The notes under the pieces: generated by a model
What the model saw: only the letters and a program-made list of their open reading frames with translations
Databases searched by the model: none
What the model was told of the DNA's origin: nothing
NCBI GenBank assembly: GCA_038228485.1
Contig: JBBRPG010000212.1
Coordinates: 1-5,745 of the forward strand
From: DATARH01 sp038228485
Lineage (GTDB): Bacteria; Pseudomonadota; Alphaproteobacteria; ATCC43930; CGMCC-115725
Length of the DNA: 5,745 bases
Direction: 5' to 3'
Made by a program: the position numbers and the translations under genes
In this document: piece after piece, positions 1 to 5,745 of the stretch
How the letters are laid out: each line of letters starts with the position of its first letter
How positions within the stretch are numbered: position 1 is the stretch's first letter

Positions 1-188
1 ACCGCGAGCAAATGCCGCTTTACGAAATGCAGCGAATCGTAGCCGATCCGCGTGGCCACGGCAGGGCTGGCGGCGACGCTCAGCACCGCGCCGACCGCGA
101 TCAGCACCATCAGCGCGCCGAGGCTCCAGCGGTCGACGGTCCACCACCACCGCGCCACCGGGCTCTGGTCGATGCGGGCGAACCTCAT
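1..188 (-). CDS. ftsW: FtsW, septal peptidoglycan glycosyltransferase (SEDS family), N-terminal fragment
   Basis: Only the first 62 codons are in the window; the gene runs off the left edge. Reading the minus strand from the ATG at 188 gives a protein starting MRFARIDQSPVARWWWTVDR. A hydrophobic stretch at about residues 22-41 follows, probably transmembrane segment 1, and then SPAVATRIGY and a basic region (HFVKRHL). The Trp-rich block before the first membrane segment and the AASPAVA sequence are what I recall from alphaproteobacterial FtsW. The SEDS family polymerises lipid II into glycan strands at the division septum together with its class B PBP partner FtsI, also encoded here. The start ATG shares four bases (ATGA) with the murD stop, which supports this start and suggests coupled translation. 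The position directly after murD is the standard dcw position. The catalytic loop lies outside the window, so activity cannot be judged. Confidence 0.88.
   Translation of the reverse strand, partial: MRFARIDQSPVARWWWTVDRWSLGALMVLIAVGAVLSVAASPAVATRIGYDSLHFVKRHLLA
185..188 (-). other. ATGA stop/start overlap between murD and ftsW
   Basis: The murD stop TGA and the ftsW start ATG share bases in the minus-strand tetranucleotide ATGA. G-rich sequence inside the end of murD, just upstream, could serve as a weak ribosome site. The arrangement implies that ftsW translation follows from murD translation. Confidence 0.8.
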
Positions 189-1585
189 CGCCCCCGCGCC
201 CCTGATGGATGCGCTCCCGGTAACGTTCCGACTAGGTCGCGAAACGTGTCGCCGCGCACCTCGAAATTGGGGAACTGGTCATAGGAGGCGCAGGCCGGCG
301 ACAGCAGCACCACGGCTTCGGCAACGTGCTCGCCGCGCGCCCGGTCGGAAGCCGCTGTCAATGCCGTCGCGAGGTCGCCGCAGCGGGAATAAGGGGCCTG
401 GCCGTCGAGCGTCGCCGCAAACTCCTCGGTCGCGTTGCCGATCAGAAAGGCATGCCGCAAGCGCTTGAAGTAGGGCGCGAGCGACGTGATACCCCCTGCC
501 TTGGGAAGGCCGCCGGCGATCCAGTAGATTGCCGGGTAGCACGCGAGCGCCTTTTCGGTCGCGTCCGCGTTTGTGGCCTTCGAATCGTTGATATAGCGTA
601 CGCCGTCGATCGTATCTACCAGTTCTTGTCTATGGGCGAGGCCCGGGAAACTTTTGATGCCGGCGATGGCCGCCTCGGGCGAAACCCCGGTCTGTCGCGC
701 CGCGGCGTAGGCGGCGGCGGCGTTCTGCGCATTGTGGTCGCCCGGCAGCCGCGGCGCCTGCGCGAGGTCGAAAACCCGCTGGGGCGCCCCGTCTAGCGCA
801 TCGGTCAGCCAGCCGTCTTCGACATAGACCCCACCCGGCGCCGCTTCCCGGACCGAGATCGGCACGACCCGCGCCTTGCCGTCGCGCCGCAGCGTCGCCG
901 CGAGACCGCGGCAGATGCCATCGTCGATGCCGATGATGGCGGCCGCACCTTCGCGCTGCCCGGCGAAGATGCGCCTCTTGGCGGCGATATAACCTGCCAT
1001 GTCGCCGTGCCGGTCGAGATGGTCGGGGGTGATGTTGAGCAGCACCGCGATGTCGAAGGCGAGCGACGTCACCACCTCGAGCTGGAACGAGCTCAGCTCC
1101 AGCACATAGCTGCCCCCAGCGCCGAGCGGCGCGAGACCCAGCGCCGGCGGGCCGAGATTGCCGCCGATCTCGACCGGCTTCCCGGCTTTGCTGAGGATGT
1201 GGCCGATCAGCGCGGTGGTGGTCGATTTGCCGTTGGTGCCGGTGATGCCGACATAGCGCGCCTCTGGTTGCGCCCGGCCGAGCAGCTCGATGTCGCCGAA
1301 GATCTCGACCCCGGCGGCGCGAGCGGCGGCAACCGCCGGATGCGGTTCCGGAAAGCTGTGCGGAATGCCCGGCGACAGCATCAACGCCGCCACTGGGCGC
1401 CAGTCGATCTGCGCCGGGGCGCACAAGGTCACTTCGCCGGCGACCGCCGCGCGGGTCTTGGCGCTGTCGTCCCACGCCAGCACCTCGGCGCCGCCGGCCT
1501 TTAGCGCCGCCGCCGCCGCGCGCCCGGAACGGGCGAGGCCAAGCACGGCGACTTTGCGACCCTCGAAGCCGGGCACCCGAATCAT
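185..1585 (-). CDS. murD: MurD, UDP-N-acetylmuramoyl-L-alanine--D-glutamate ligase
   Basis: This is a cytoplasmic Mur ligase that adds D-glutamate to UDP-MurNAc-L-Ala using ATP, the second amino-acid addition in peptidoglycan precursor synthesis. The 466-residue length is slightly above E. coli MurD (about 438). A Rossmann-like UDP-binding N-terminal domain opens with VAVLGLARSG (residues 12-21). The central ATPase domain has the P-loop GTNGKST (116-122), ELSSFQLE (163-170), LNITPDHLDRHG (183-194) and AAKRRIF, whose Lys203 is the expected carbamylated lysine. The C-terminal domain has GLAHR (315-319), NDSKATNADA (333-342) and the MurD signature LSPACASYDQF (428-438). All expected catalytic motifs are present, so the gene looks intact. 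It starts with ATG six bases after the mraY stop, with only a weak G-rich ribosome site (AGGCGG close to the ATG), and ends in an ATGA overlap with ftsW. Both features suit coupled translation within the dcw operon. Confidence 0.97.
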   Translation of the reverse strand: MIRVPGFEGRKVAVLGLARSGRAAAAALKAGGAEVLAWDDSAKTRAAVAGEVTLCAPAQIDWRPVAALMLSPGIPHSFPEPHPAVAAARAAGVEIFGDIELLGRAQPEARYVGITGTNGKSTTTALIGHILSKAGKPVEIGGNLGPPALGLAPLGAGGSYVLELSSFQLEVVTSLAFDIAVLLNITPDHLDRHGDMAGYIAAKRRIFAGQREGAAAIIGIDDGICRGLAATLRRDGKARVVPISVREAAPGGVYVEDGWLTDALDGAPQRVFDLAQAPRLPGDHNAQNAAAAYAAARQTGVSPEAAIAGIKSFPGLAHRQELVDTIDGVRYINDSKATNADATEKALACYPAIYWIAGGLPKAGGITSLAPYFKRLRHAFLIGNATEEFAATLDGQAPYSRCGDLATALTAASDRARGEHVAEAVVLLSPACASYDQFPNFEVRGDTFRDLVGTLPGAHPSGARGR

Positions 1586-1591
1586 AGCCGC

Positions 1592-2680
1592 CTACCGCAA
1601 TTTCAACGTCGCCAGCCCGGCGATCGCCAGGATGGCGGAGATGATCCAGAAACGAATGACGATGGTCGGCTCGGACCAGCCTTTCTGCTCGAAATGGTGG
1701 TGCAGCGGCGCCATGCGAAAGACGCGGCGGCCGGTCAATTTGAAGCTCGCCACCTGGACGATGACCGACACCGCCTCCAGCACGAACAGCCCACCGACGA
1801 TGGCCAGCACCAGCTCGTGCTTGGTGATGACGCTGATCGCACCGAGCGCGCCGCCCAGGGACAGCGAGCCGGTGTCGCCCATGAACACCATCGCCGGGGG
1901 CGCGTTAAACCACAGGAAGCCGAGACCTGCGCCCGCGATCGCGGCGCAGAACACGGATAGTTCGTCGGCGCGTGCAATATGGTGCAGCTGCAGGTAGGTC
2001 GCGAAGGTCAGATTGCCGACTAGATAAGCGATAAAGGCGAAGCAGCTAACCGCCATCATCGTCGGCACGATCGCCAGCCCGTCGAGCCCGTCGGTAAGGT
2101 TGACCGCGTTCGAGGCGCCGACGATCACGAACGCGCCGAACGGCACGAAGAACCAGCCGAGGTCGAGCAGCACGTTCTTGAAAAACGGCACCGCGATCGC
2201 GTTGGCGAAAGGCTGACGGATGTAGATCGCCAGCGCGACGCAGGCGGCGACGGCGAGCGCGACTTCGAGCAGCAGCTTTAAGCGCCCCGGCACCCCGCGA
2301 TGCGACCGCCGGGTCAGCTTGCGGTAGTCGTCGAAAAATCCGATCAGGCCGAACCCGACCGTCACGGCCAGGGTGATCCAGACATAGGAGTTCTGCAGAT
2401 CGGCCCACAGCAGAGTCGAGATCGTCACCGCCAGCAGGATCAGGAAACCGCCCATTGTCGGCGTACCCTTCTTGCGGACGATGTGGCTGGCGGGGCCATC
2501 GTCGCGAATGGGCTGGCCGTCGCCTTGCTTCGATTTGAGCCAGGCGATCATCGGCGGGCCGAAGACAAAGCTGATCAACAGCGCGGTGACGACCGCGCCG
2601 CCCGAGCGAAAGGTGATGTAGCGAAACAGGTTGAACGCGTGAAAATCGTCGGCCAGCGGGTAAAGCAGCAGATAAAGCAT
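1592..2680 (-). CDS. mraY: MraY, phospho-N-acetylmuramoyl-pentapeptide transferase
   Basis: This inner-membrane enzyme transfers phospho-MurNAc-pentapeptide from UDP to undecaprenyl phosphate, giving lipid I, the first membrane step of wall synthesis. The 362-residue length is typical (E. coli 360). Many hydrophobic segments are consistent with the ten-helix topology of the family. Diagnostic motifs appear in order: KGTPTMGG (71-78), FFDDYRK with the paired aspartates 117-118, NLTDGLDGLA (194-203), FMGDTGSLSLG with Asp269, and the PLHHHFE histidine cluster (325-331). The magnesium-binding and catalytic aspartates known from MraY structures are therefore present. The ATG at 2680 starts the reading at MLYLLLYPLADDFHAFN, which matches typical MraY N-termini. 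No good Shine-Dalgarno sequence precedes it. The preceding 38-codon ORF ends four bases upstream, so translation probably restarts from upstream ribosomes. The normal upstream neighbour, murF, is not present at full length. murD follows after six bases. Confidence 0.98.
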   Translation of the reverse strand: MLYLLLYPLADDFHAFNLFRYITFRSGGAVVTALLISFVFGPPMIAWLKSKQGDGQPIRDDGPASHIVRKKGTPTMGGFLILLAVTISTLLWADLQNSYVWITLAVTVGFGLIGFFDDYRKLTRRSHRGVPGRLKLLLEVALAVAACVALAIYIRQPFANAIAVPFFKNVLLDLGWFFVPFGAFVIVGASNAVNLTDGLDGLAIVPTMMAVSCFAFIAYLVGNLTFATYLQLHHIARADELSVFCAAIAGAGLGFLWFNAPPAMVFMGDTGSLSLGGALGAISVITKHELVLAIVGGLFVLEAVSVIVQVASFKLTGRRVFRMAPLHHHFEQKGWSEPTIVIRFWIISAILAIAGLATLKLR

Positions 2681-2684
2681 GCGA

Positions 2685-2801
2685 TCAATTTTCGTTTAAG
2701 GCCCGGCGGGCCGCGGCAGGCGCAGGCGCGGCGCCGATGGGAACGGCGCTTTGCATAGCCGCATCGCCCAGCCGCCACAACCCGCGATCGGACGCGCTCA
2801 T
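2685..2801 (-). pseudogene. 38-codon mini-ORF in the murF slot, probable remnant of murF with a large internal deletion
   Basis: Between murE and mraY, where murF (about 450-480 codons) normally lies, there is only this ORF: ATG at 2801 to TGA at 2685-2687. The product is 38 residues. It starts MSASDRGLWRLGDAAMQS and ends AAARRALNEN. The Leu-Trp at residues 8-9 followed by an acidic and Ala-rich stretch is like the start of many MurF proteins (LW near the N-terminus, before the SIDSR motif). The ending resembles the VVRALQEN region near the end of E. coli MurF, as I recall it. No ATPase P-loop, SIDSR motif or C-terminal domain is present, so it cannot be a ligase. Its ATG overlaps the murE stop as ATGA and its stop lies four bases before the mraY ATG, exactly the junctions an intact murF would have. 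The homology rests on very few residues. It could instead be a chance ORF, a coupling leader or an assembly collapse. Confidence 0.5.
2798..2801 (-). other. ATGA stop/start overlap between murE and the mini-ORF
   Basis: On the minus strand the bases read ATGA: the murE stop TGA and the mini-ORF start ATG share two bases. This is the classic arrangement for translational coupling of adjacent operon genes, and it is what would be expected of an intact murE-murF junction. It is the main positional reason for treating the mini-ORF as the beginning of murF rather than a random reading frame. Confidence 0.75.
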
Positions 2802-4297
2802 CGGCGCGCCGCCGCGGCGATCGCTTCGCGGGCGACGACGACATCGTCGAAGGGCAGGATTTCGCGGCCGACGATCTGGCCGGTCTCGTGTCCCTTGCCG
2901 GCGATGACCAGCACGTCGCCCACTTCGAGCCCGGCGATTGCCGTGTGGATGGCGTCACGCCGGTCGCCGATTTCAATGGCCGCGGGCGCCGCGGCAAGGA
3001 TCGAGCGGCGAATCGCCGCCGGTTCTTCGCTGCGCGGGTTGTCGTCGGTGACATAGACGATGTCGGCTTGCTCGGCCGCGACCTGGCCCATCAGCGGCCG
3101 CTTGCCGCGGTCGCGGTCGCCGCCGGCGCCAAAGACCACCGCGAGCTTGCGCTCGGCATGCGGCCGCGCCGCGGCCAGCACCGTCTGCAGCGCATCGGGG
3201 GTATGGGCGTAGTCGACGAAGATTGCGGCGCGGCCTCCGTCGGCGAAAACGCTTTCGCCGGCGAGCTGCATGCGCCCCGGCACGGTGGTGAGCCGCGGCA
3301 ATGCAGCCAGGGCCAGCCCCGTCTCCGCGCCGGTGGCGAGGGCCAGGCCGAGCGCCGCCAGCACGTTCATCGCCTGGAAATCGCCGATCAGCTTCAGCTC
3401 GATCTCGTGCCGTGTGCCGTCCAGCGTAAGGCTGACAAGCTGTCCGTCGCGAAGCGGCCGCCGCGCGGCGAGGCGCAGATCGGCCGCCGCTGCGTTGCCG
3501 TACGCGACGATCTTGCCGCCGCGCCCGCGCACCAGCGCGGCGAGCCGGGCGAATTCCGGGCTGTCGGCGTTGAGCACCGCGGTTCCGCCCGGCGTCAGCA
3601 GGGTGGTGAACAGCCGGTCCTTGGCGGCGCGGTAGCCCTCCATGTCGCCGTGGTAGTCGAGATGGTCGCGGGTCAGGTTGGTGAACGCGGCGGCTTCCAC
3701 CTCCAGCCCGTCAAGGCGGTATTGGGCGAGGCCGTGGCTCGACGCTTCGATCGCCGCATGGTCGATGCCCCGCCCGGCGATGTCGCTCAGGGTGCGGTGC
3801 AGCGCCACCGGATCGGGGGTGGTCAGCGCGCCGGGATGCCGCTCCGACCCGATCACCCAGCCGAGGGTACCGAGGCTGGCGGCCTGGTGACCCAACGCCT
3901 GCCAAATCTCGCGGACGAAATGCGCGACCGAGGTTTTTCCATTCGTGCCGGTGACCGCGGCGATGGTCTTCGGCCGGCGCGGGTAAAAGCGCGACGCCAT
4001 CAGCGCCAGCAGACGCTGCGGGTTGGGATCGGCGACGATGGTGATCCGCTGCCGGGCCGTGTCGTCGAGGGCAAGCGCGGCCGGGTCGTCGGTGAGGATC
4101 GCGGCGGCGCCTTTGGCGATGGCCTCGCCGGCAAAGCGGCGGCCATCGGTCTGCGTCCCGGCCAGCGCGGCGAACAGAAAGCCCGGCCGCACCTGGCGAG
4201 AATCGGCCGTAATTCCAGTGATTTCCGGGTTGGAGGGCGGCATGGCTCGAGGGGACGCCGATGCCGAGTCTGAGGGGACCAACTCAGTAATCTTCAA
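2798..4297 (-). CDS. murE: MurE, UDP-N-acetylmuramoyl-L-alanyl-D-glutamate--2,6-diaminopimelate ligase
   Basis: This cytoplasmic ATP-dependent ligase adds meso-diaminopimelate to UDP-MurNAc-L-Ala-D-Glu, the third amino-acid step. At 499 residues it is full length (E. coli 495). The N-terminal UDP-binding domain contains ITADSRQVRPGFLFAA (residues 29-44). The ATPase domain has TGTNGKTS (116-123), TTPD (159-162), EASSHGL (184-190), TNLTRDHLDYHG (206-217) and AAKDRLF, whose Lys226 is the expected carbamylated lysine. The C-terminal domain has DYAHTPDAL (362-370), GAGGDRDRGKRPLMG (390-404) and DDNPRSE (418-424). DNPR marks meso-DAP rather than lysine specificity. The proposed start is a TTG at 4297, inside the end of ftsI, because its product MKITELV matches usual MurE N-termini (MKLSEL-like). 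The first in-frame ATG, at 4243, would remove 18 residues. The stop overlaps the mini-ORF start as ATGA. The gene is intact, though the start choice is less certain. Confidence 0.97.
   Translation of the reverse strand: MKITELVPSDSASASPRAMPPSNPEITGITADSRQVRPGFLFAALAGTQTDGRRFAGEAIAKGAAAILTDDPAALALDDTARQRITIVADPNPQRLLALMASRFYPRRPKTIAAVTGTNGKTSVAHFVREIWQALGHQAASLGTLGWVIGSERHPGALTTPDPVALHRTLSDIAGRGIDHAAIEASSHGLAQYRLDGLEVEAAAFTNLTRDHLDYHGDMEGYRAAKDRLFTTLLTPGGTAVLNADSPEFARLAALVRGRGGKIVAYGNAAAADLRLAARRPLRDGQLVSLTLDGTRHEIELKLIGDFQAMNVLAALGLALATGAETGLALAALPRLTTVPGRMQLAGESVFADGGRAAIFVDYAHTPDALQTVLAAARPHAERKLAVVFGAGGDRDRGKRPLMGQVAAEQADIVYVTDDNPRSEEPAAIRRSILAAAPAAIEIGDRRDAIHTAIAGLEVGDVLVIAGKGHETGQIVGREILPFDDVVVAREAIAAAARR
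4284..4297 (-). other. ftsI/murE overlap with TTG start
   Basis: The last codons of ftsI (encoding IEDY and TGA) also contain, in another frame, TTG AAG ATT ACT GAG, read as MKITE. This gives a 14-base overlap if murE starts at TTG. An overlap of this kind favours coupled translation of the two proteins. Only a weak purine-rich stretch (GGCAAGAAGA) precedes the TTG, so initiation probably relies on ribosomes finishing ftsI. The overlap exists only if the TTG, rather than the ATG at 4243, is used. Confidence 0.65.
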
Positions 4298-5745
4298 TCT
4301 TCTTGCCTGCGAGGCTTTCGATCTGCAGGGACTTGATCAGCTCGGGCGATGTCTCGTCGACCGGCGCGACGCCCAACAGCGGCGCGATGCGCTGGATGAT
4401 GCGGCTGGTCGCCGGCGCCACCGTCCAGCCCGCGGTGGCGTAGCCGTGGCTTTCCTTGTTGCCGTGCGGCTCGTCGACCAGTGTAAAGATCACATATTGG
4501 GGGTCGTTGATCGGAAACGCACCGATGAACGACGACAGCAGCTTTTTTTCCTCGTAATGGCCGTGGATGTTCTTTTCCGCGGTGCCGGTCTTGCCGCCGA
4601 CGACATAGCCGGGGGCGGCCGCCAGCTTGGCGGTGCCGAACTCGACGACGAGGCGCATCAGCTTGCGCATCTGCTCCGAGGTCCTGGCCGAGATCACCCG
4701 CTCGCCTGCGACATCGGTTCCCGGCTTTACCTTCAGCATGGTGGGCTGGTGCAGGATGCCGCCGTTGATGATCGCCGCCGTCGCCGTGATCATGTGCAGC
4801 GGCGTCACCGCGATGCCGTGACCGAAGGCGATGGTCATGACGTTGACCTCGCGCCAGATGGCGGGGAAATGCGGGCGCGCCACCTCGACCTTGTCGAGCT
4901 CGATGGGCGCCGGCCGCAACAGGCCGAGCCGGTTGAGGAAATCGCGCTGACGCTGGGCGCCGGCCTCGACCGCCATCCTGGCCGAACCGATGTTCGAGGA
5001 ATACATGAAGACTTCCGGCACGGTCAGCCAGCGGTGCTTGCCGTGGTAGTCCTCGATCGAGAAGCGGCCGATCTGGATCGGGTTGCGGGCGTCGTAGCTC
5101 TTGGTCATCGTCGCGGTGCCGCTGTCGAGCGCCATCGCGGTATTGAATATCTTGAACACCGAGCCGAGCTCGTACTCGCCCGAGGTCAGCTTGTTGAAGA
5201 CGCGGTCCTTGTCTTCGGTCGACGAATGTTTCGGGTCGGTCGAGGGCGGGCGGTTGGGGTCGAAATCGGGCAGCGAGGCCATCGCCACGATCTCGCCGGT
5301 ATGGACGTTCATGATGATGCCGGCGGCGCCGCGCGCGCTGAACTGGCTGATGACCTGCTGCAGCTCGTCCTTGAGGATGTATTGCACCCGCGCGTCGAGC
5401 GCCAGCGCGACCGGCTCGTCGGCGCCCCGGAGGGACGGGTTGAGGCCGCGCTCGACCCCCGCCTCGCCGACATTGTCGACGCCGCAATAACCGACCGCAT
5501 GCGCCGCGAGGTCGCCGAGCGGATAGACGCGGCGTTCCTCCGGACTGAACTCGATGCCGGGAATGCCGAGATTGTTGACCGCGTATTCCTGGCGCGGGGT
5601 GAGCGAGCGCTTGAGGTAGGCAAAGTTGCGTCCGGACGACAGCTTGGCGCGCAGCTCGGTCGGCGACAAATCGGGCAATGCGGCGGTGATCGCCTTGGCC
5701 GCGCGCTCGGGGTCCTCGCCGGCTTGCAGCATCACCTTCGAGTTC
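4284..5745 (-). CDS. ftsI: FtsI (PBP3), septal peptidoglycan D,D-transpeptidase, N-terminus missing at window edge
   Basis: This class B penicillin-binding protein cross-links septal peptidoglycan in the periplasm and partners FtsW. The frame is open to the right edge, and 486 codons before the stop are visible. Family members are about 560-600 residues, so roughly 80-110 N-terminal residues, including the membrane anchor, lie outside. The fragment begins in the dimerisation (pedestal) domain, with SGRNFAYLKRSLTPRQ, EERRVYPLG and HAVGYCGVDNVGEAGVERGLN. The transpeptidase domain holds all three active-site motifs, numbered from the first complete visible codon: SVFK (Ser195 nucleophile, Lys198), SSN (249-251) and KTGT (385-388). 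The C-terminus is KKIEDY. An internal GTG at 5735 is not a likely true start because the conserved frame continues upstream of it. The last 14 bases overlap the proposed murE start. The position directly before murE is standard for dcw, and this PBP rather than a cell-elongation PBP2 is expected here. Confidence 0.95.
   Translation of the reverse strand, partial: NSKVMLQAGEDPERAAKAITAALPDLSPTELRAKLSSGRNFAYLKRSLTPRQEYAVNNLGIPGIEFSPEERRVYPLGDLAAHAVGYCGVDNVGEAGVERGLNPSLRGADEPVALALDARVQYILKDELQQVISQFSARGAAGIIMNVHTGEIVAMASLPDFDPNRPPSTDPKHSSTEDKDRVFNKLTSGEYELGSVFKIFNTAMALDSGTATMTKSYDARNPIQIGRFSIEDYHGKHRWLTVPEVFMYSSNIGSARMAVEAGAQRQRDFLNRLGLLRPAPIELDKVEVARPHFPAIWREVNVMTIAFGHGIAVTPLHMITATAAIINGGILHQPTMLKVKPGTDVAGERVISARTSEQMRKLMRLVVEFGTAKLAAAPGYVVGGKTGTAEKNIHGHYEEKKLLSSFIGAFPINDPQYVIFTLVDEPHGNKESHGYATAGWTVAPATSRIIQRIAPLLGVAPVDETSPELIKSLQIESLAGKKIEDY

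Noticed and set aside
630..1475. A 281-codon minus-strand frame inside murD, and the similar 397-codon frame inside ftsI (4294-5487)
   Set aside because: Both are Arg-rich out-of-frame readings of well-conserved genes on the same strand, with no domain signature.
2688..2712. The inverted repeat 2700-2712 followed in the transcript by an A/T-richer stretch, considered as a rho-independent terminator or an internal mraY promoter
   Set aside because: The loop would be only one to three bases and no run of U follows the stem. The AT-richer bases lack a clear -35/-10 pair, and the operon layout argues against a stop here.
2575..3054. A 159-codon minus-strand frame bridging the end of murE, the murF slot and the start of mraY, considered as a possible alternative gene in the gap
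   Set aside because: Most of it overlaps murE and mraY in another frame. Its translation is Arg/Ser/Pro-rich and unlike MurF or any family I know.
2888..4273. A 461-codon open frame on the plus strand opposite murE
   Set aside because: It lies entirely antisense to a full-length MurE with all catalytic motifs. Its translation is Arg/Gly-rich and low in complexity, with no recognisable domain, as expected of a shadow frame in GC-rich DNA.
2798..4297. A MurE-MurF fusion as the explanation for the missing murF
   Set aside because: MurE ends at the normal length of 499 residues right after its C-terminal domain. There is no second ATPase domain or P-loop in the frame.

Overview
The window is a GC-rich stretch of the division and cell wall (dcw) cluster of a Gram-negative bacterium, very probably an alphaproteobacterium. 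The order ftsI-murE-(murF slot)-mraY-murD-ftsW is the canonical dcw order. The FtsW N-terminus (a RWWWTVDRW block followed by AASPAVA) and the style of FtsI, MraY and MurD all resemble alphaproteobacterial homologues as I know them. I cannot place the order or genus with confidence. MurE carries the DNPR motif that selects meso-diaminopimelate, so the wall is expected to be of the DAP type.

All genes lie on the minus strand, so transcription runs from high to low coordinates. In that direction: ftsI (4284-5745, 5' end outside the window), murE (2798-4297), a 38-codon mini-ORF (2685-2801) in the place where murF normally sits, mraY (1592-2680), murD (185-1585) and the first 62 codons of ftsW (1-188). 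The genes overlap or lie within 6 bases of each other, so no internal promoter or terminator is apparent and translational coupling is likely throughout. No stretch of more than 300 bases lacks a gene. I see no RNA genes, mobile elements or CRISPR.

The encoded proteins form one pathway. MurD adds D-Glu and MurE adds meso-DAP to the cytoplasmic UDP-MurNAc precursor. MraY loads the finished pentapeptide precursor onto undecaprenyl phosphate to give lipid I. FtsW polymerises lipid II and FtsI cross-links the glycan at the septum.

The one real anomaly is murF, the ligase that adds D-Ala-D-Ala between the MurE and MraY steps. Only 117 bases separate the murE stop from the mraY start. That gap holds a mini-ORF whose start forms an ATGA overlap with murE and which ends four bases before mraY. 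Its first residues look like a MurF N-terminus and its last residues like a MurF C-terminus. The likeliest readings are an in-frame internal deletion of murF with the enzyme supplied from elsewhere, or an assembly or sequence collapse. No new defence or mobile system is visible.
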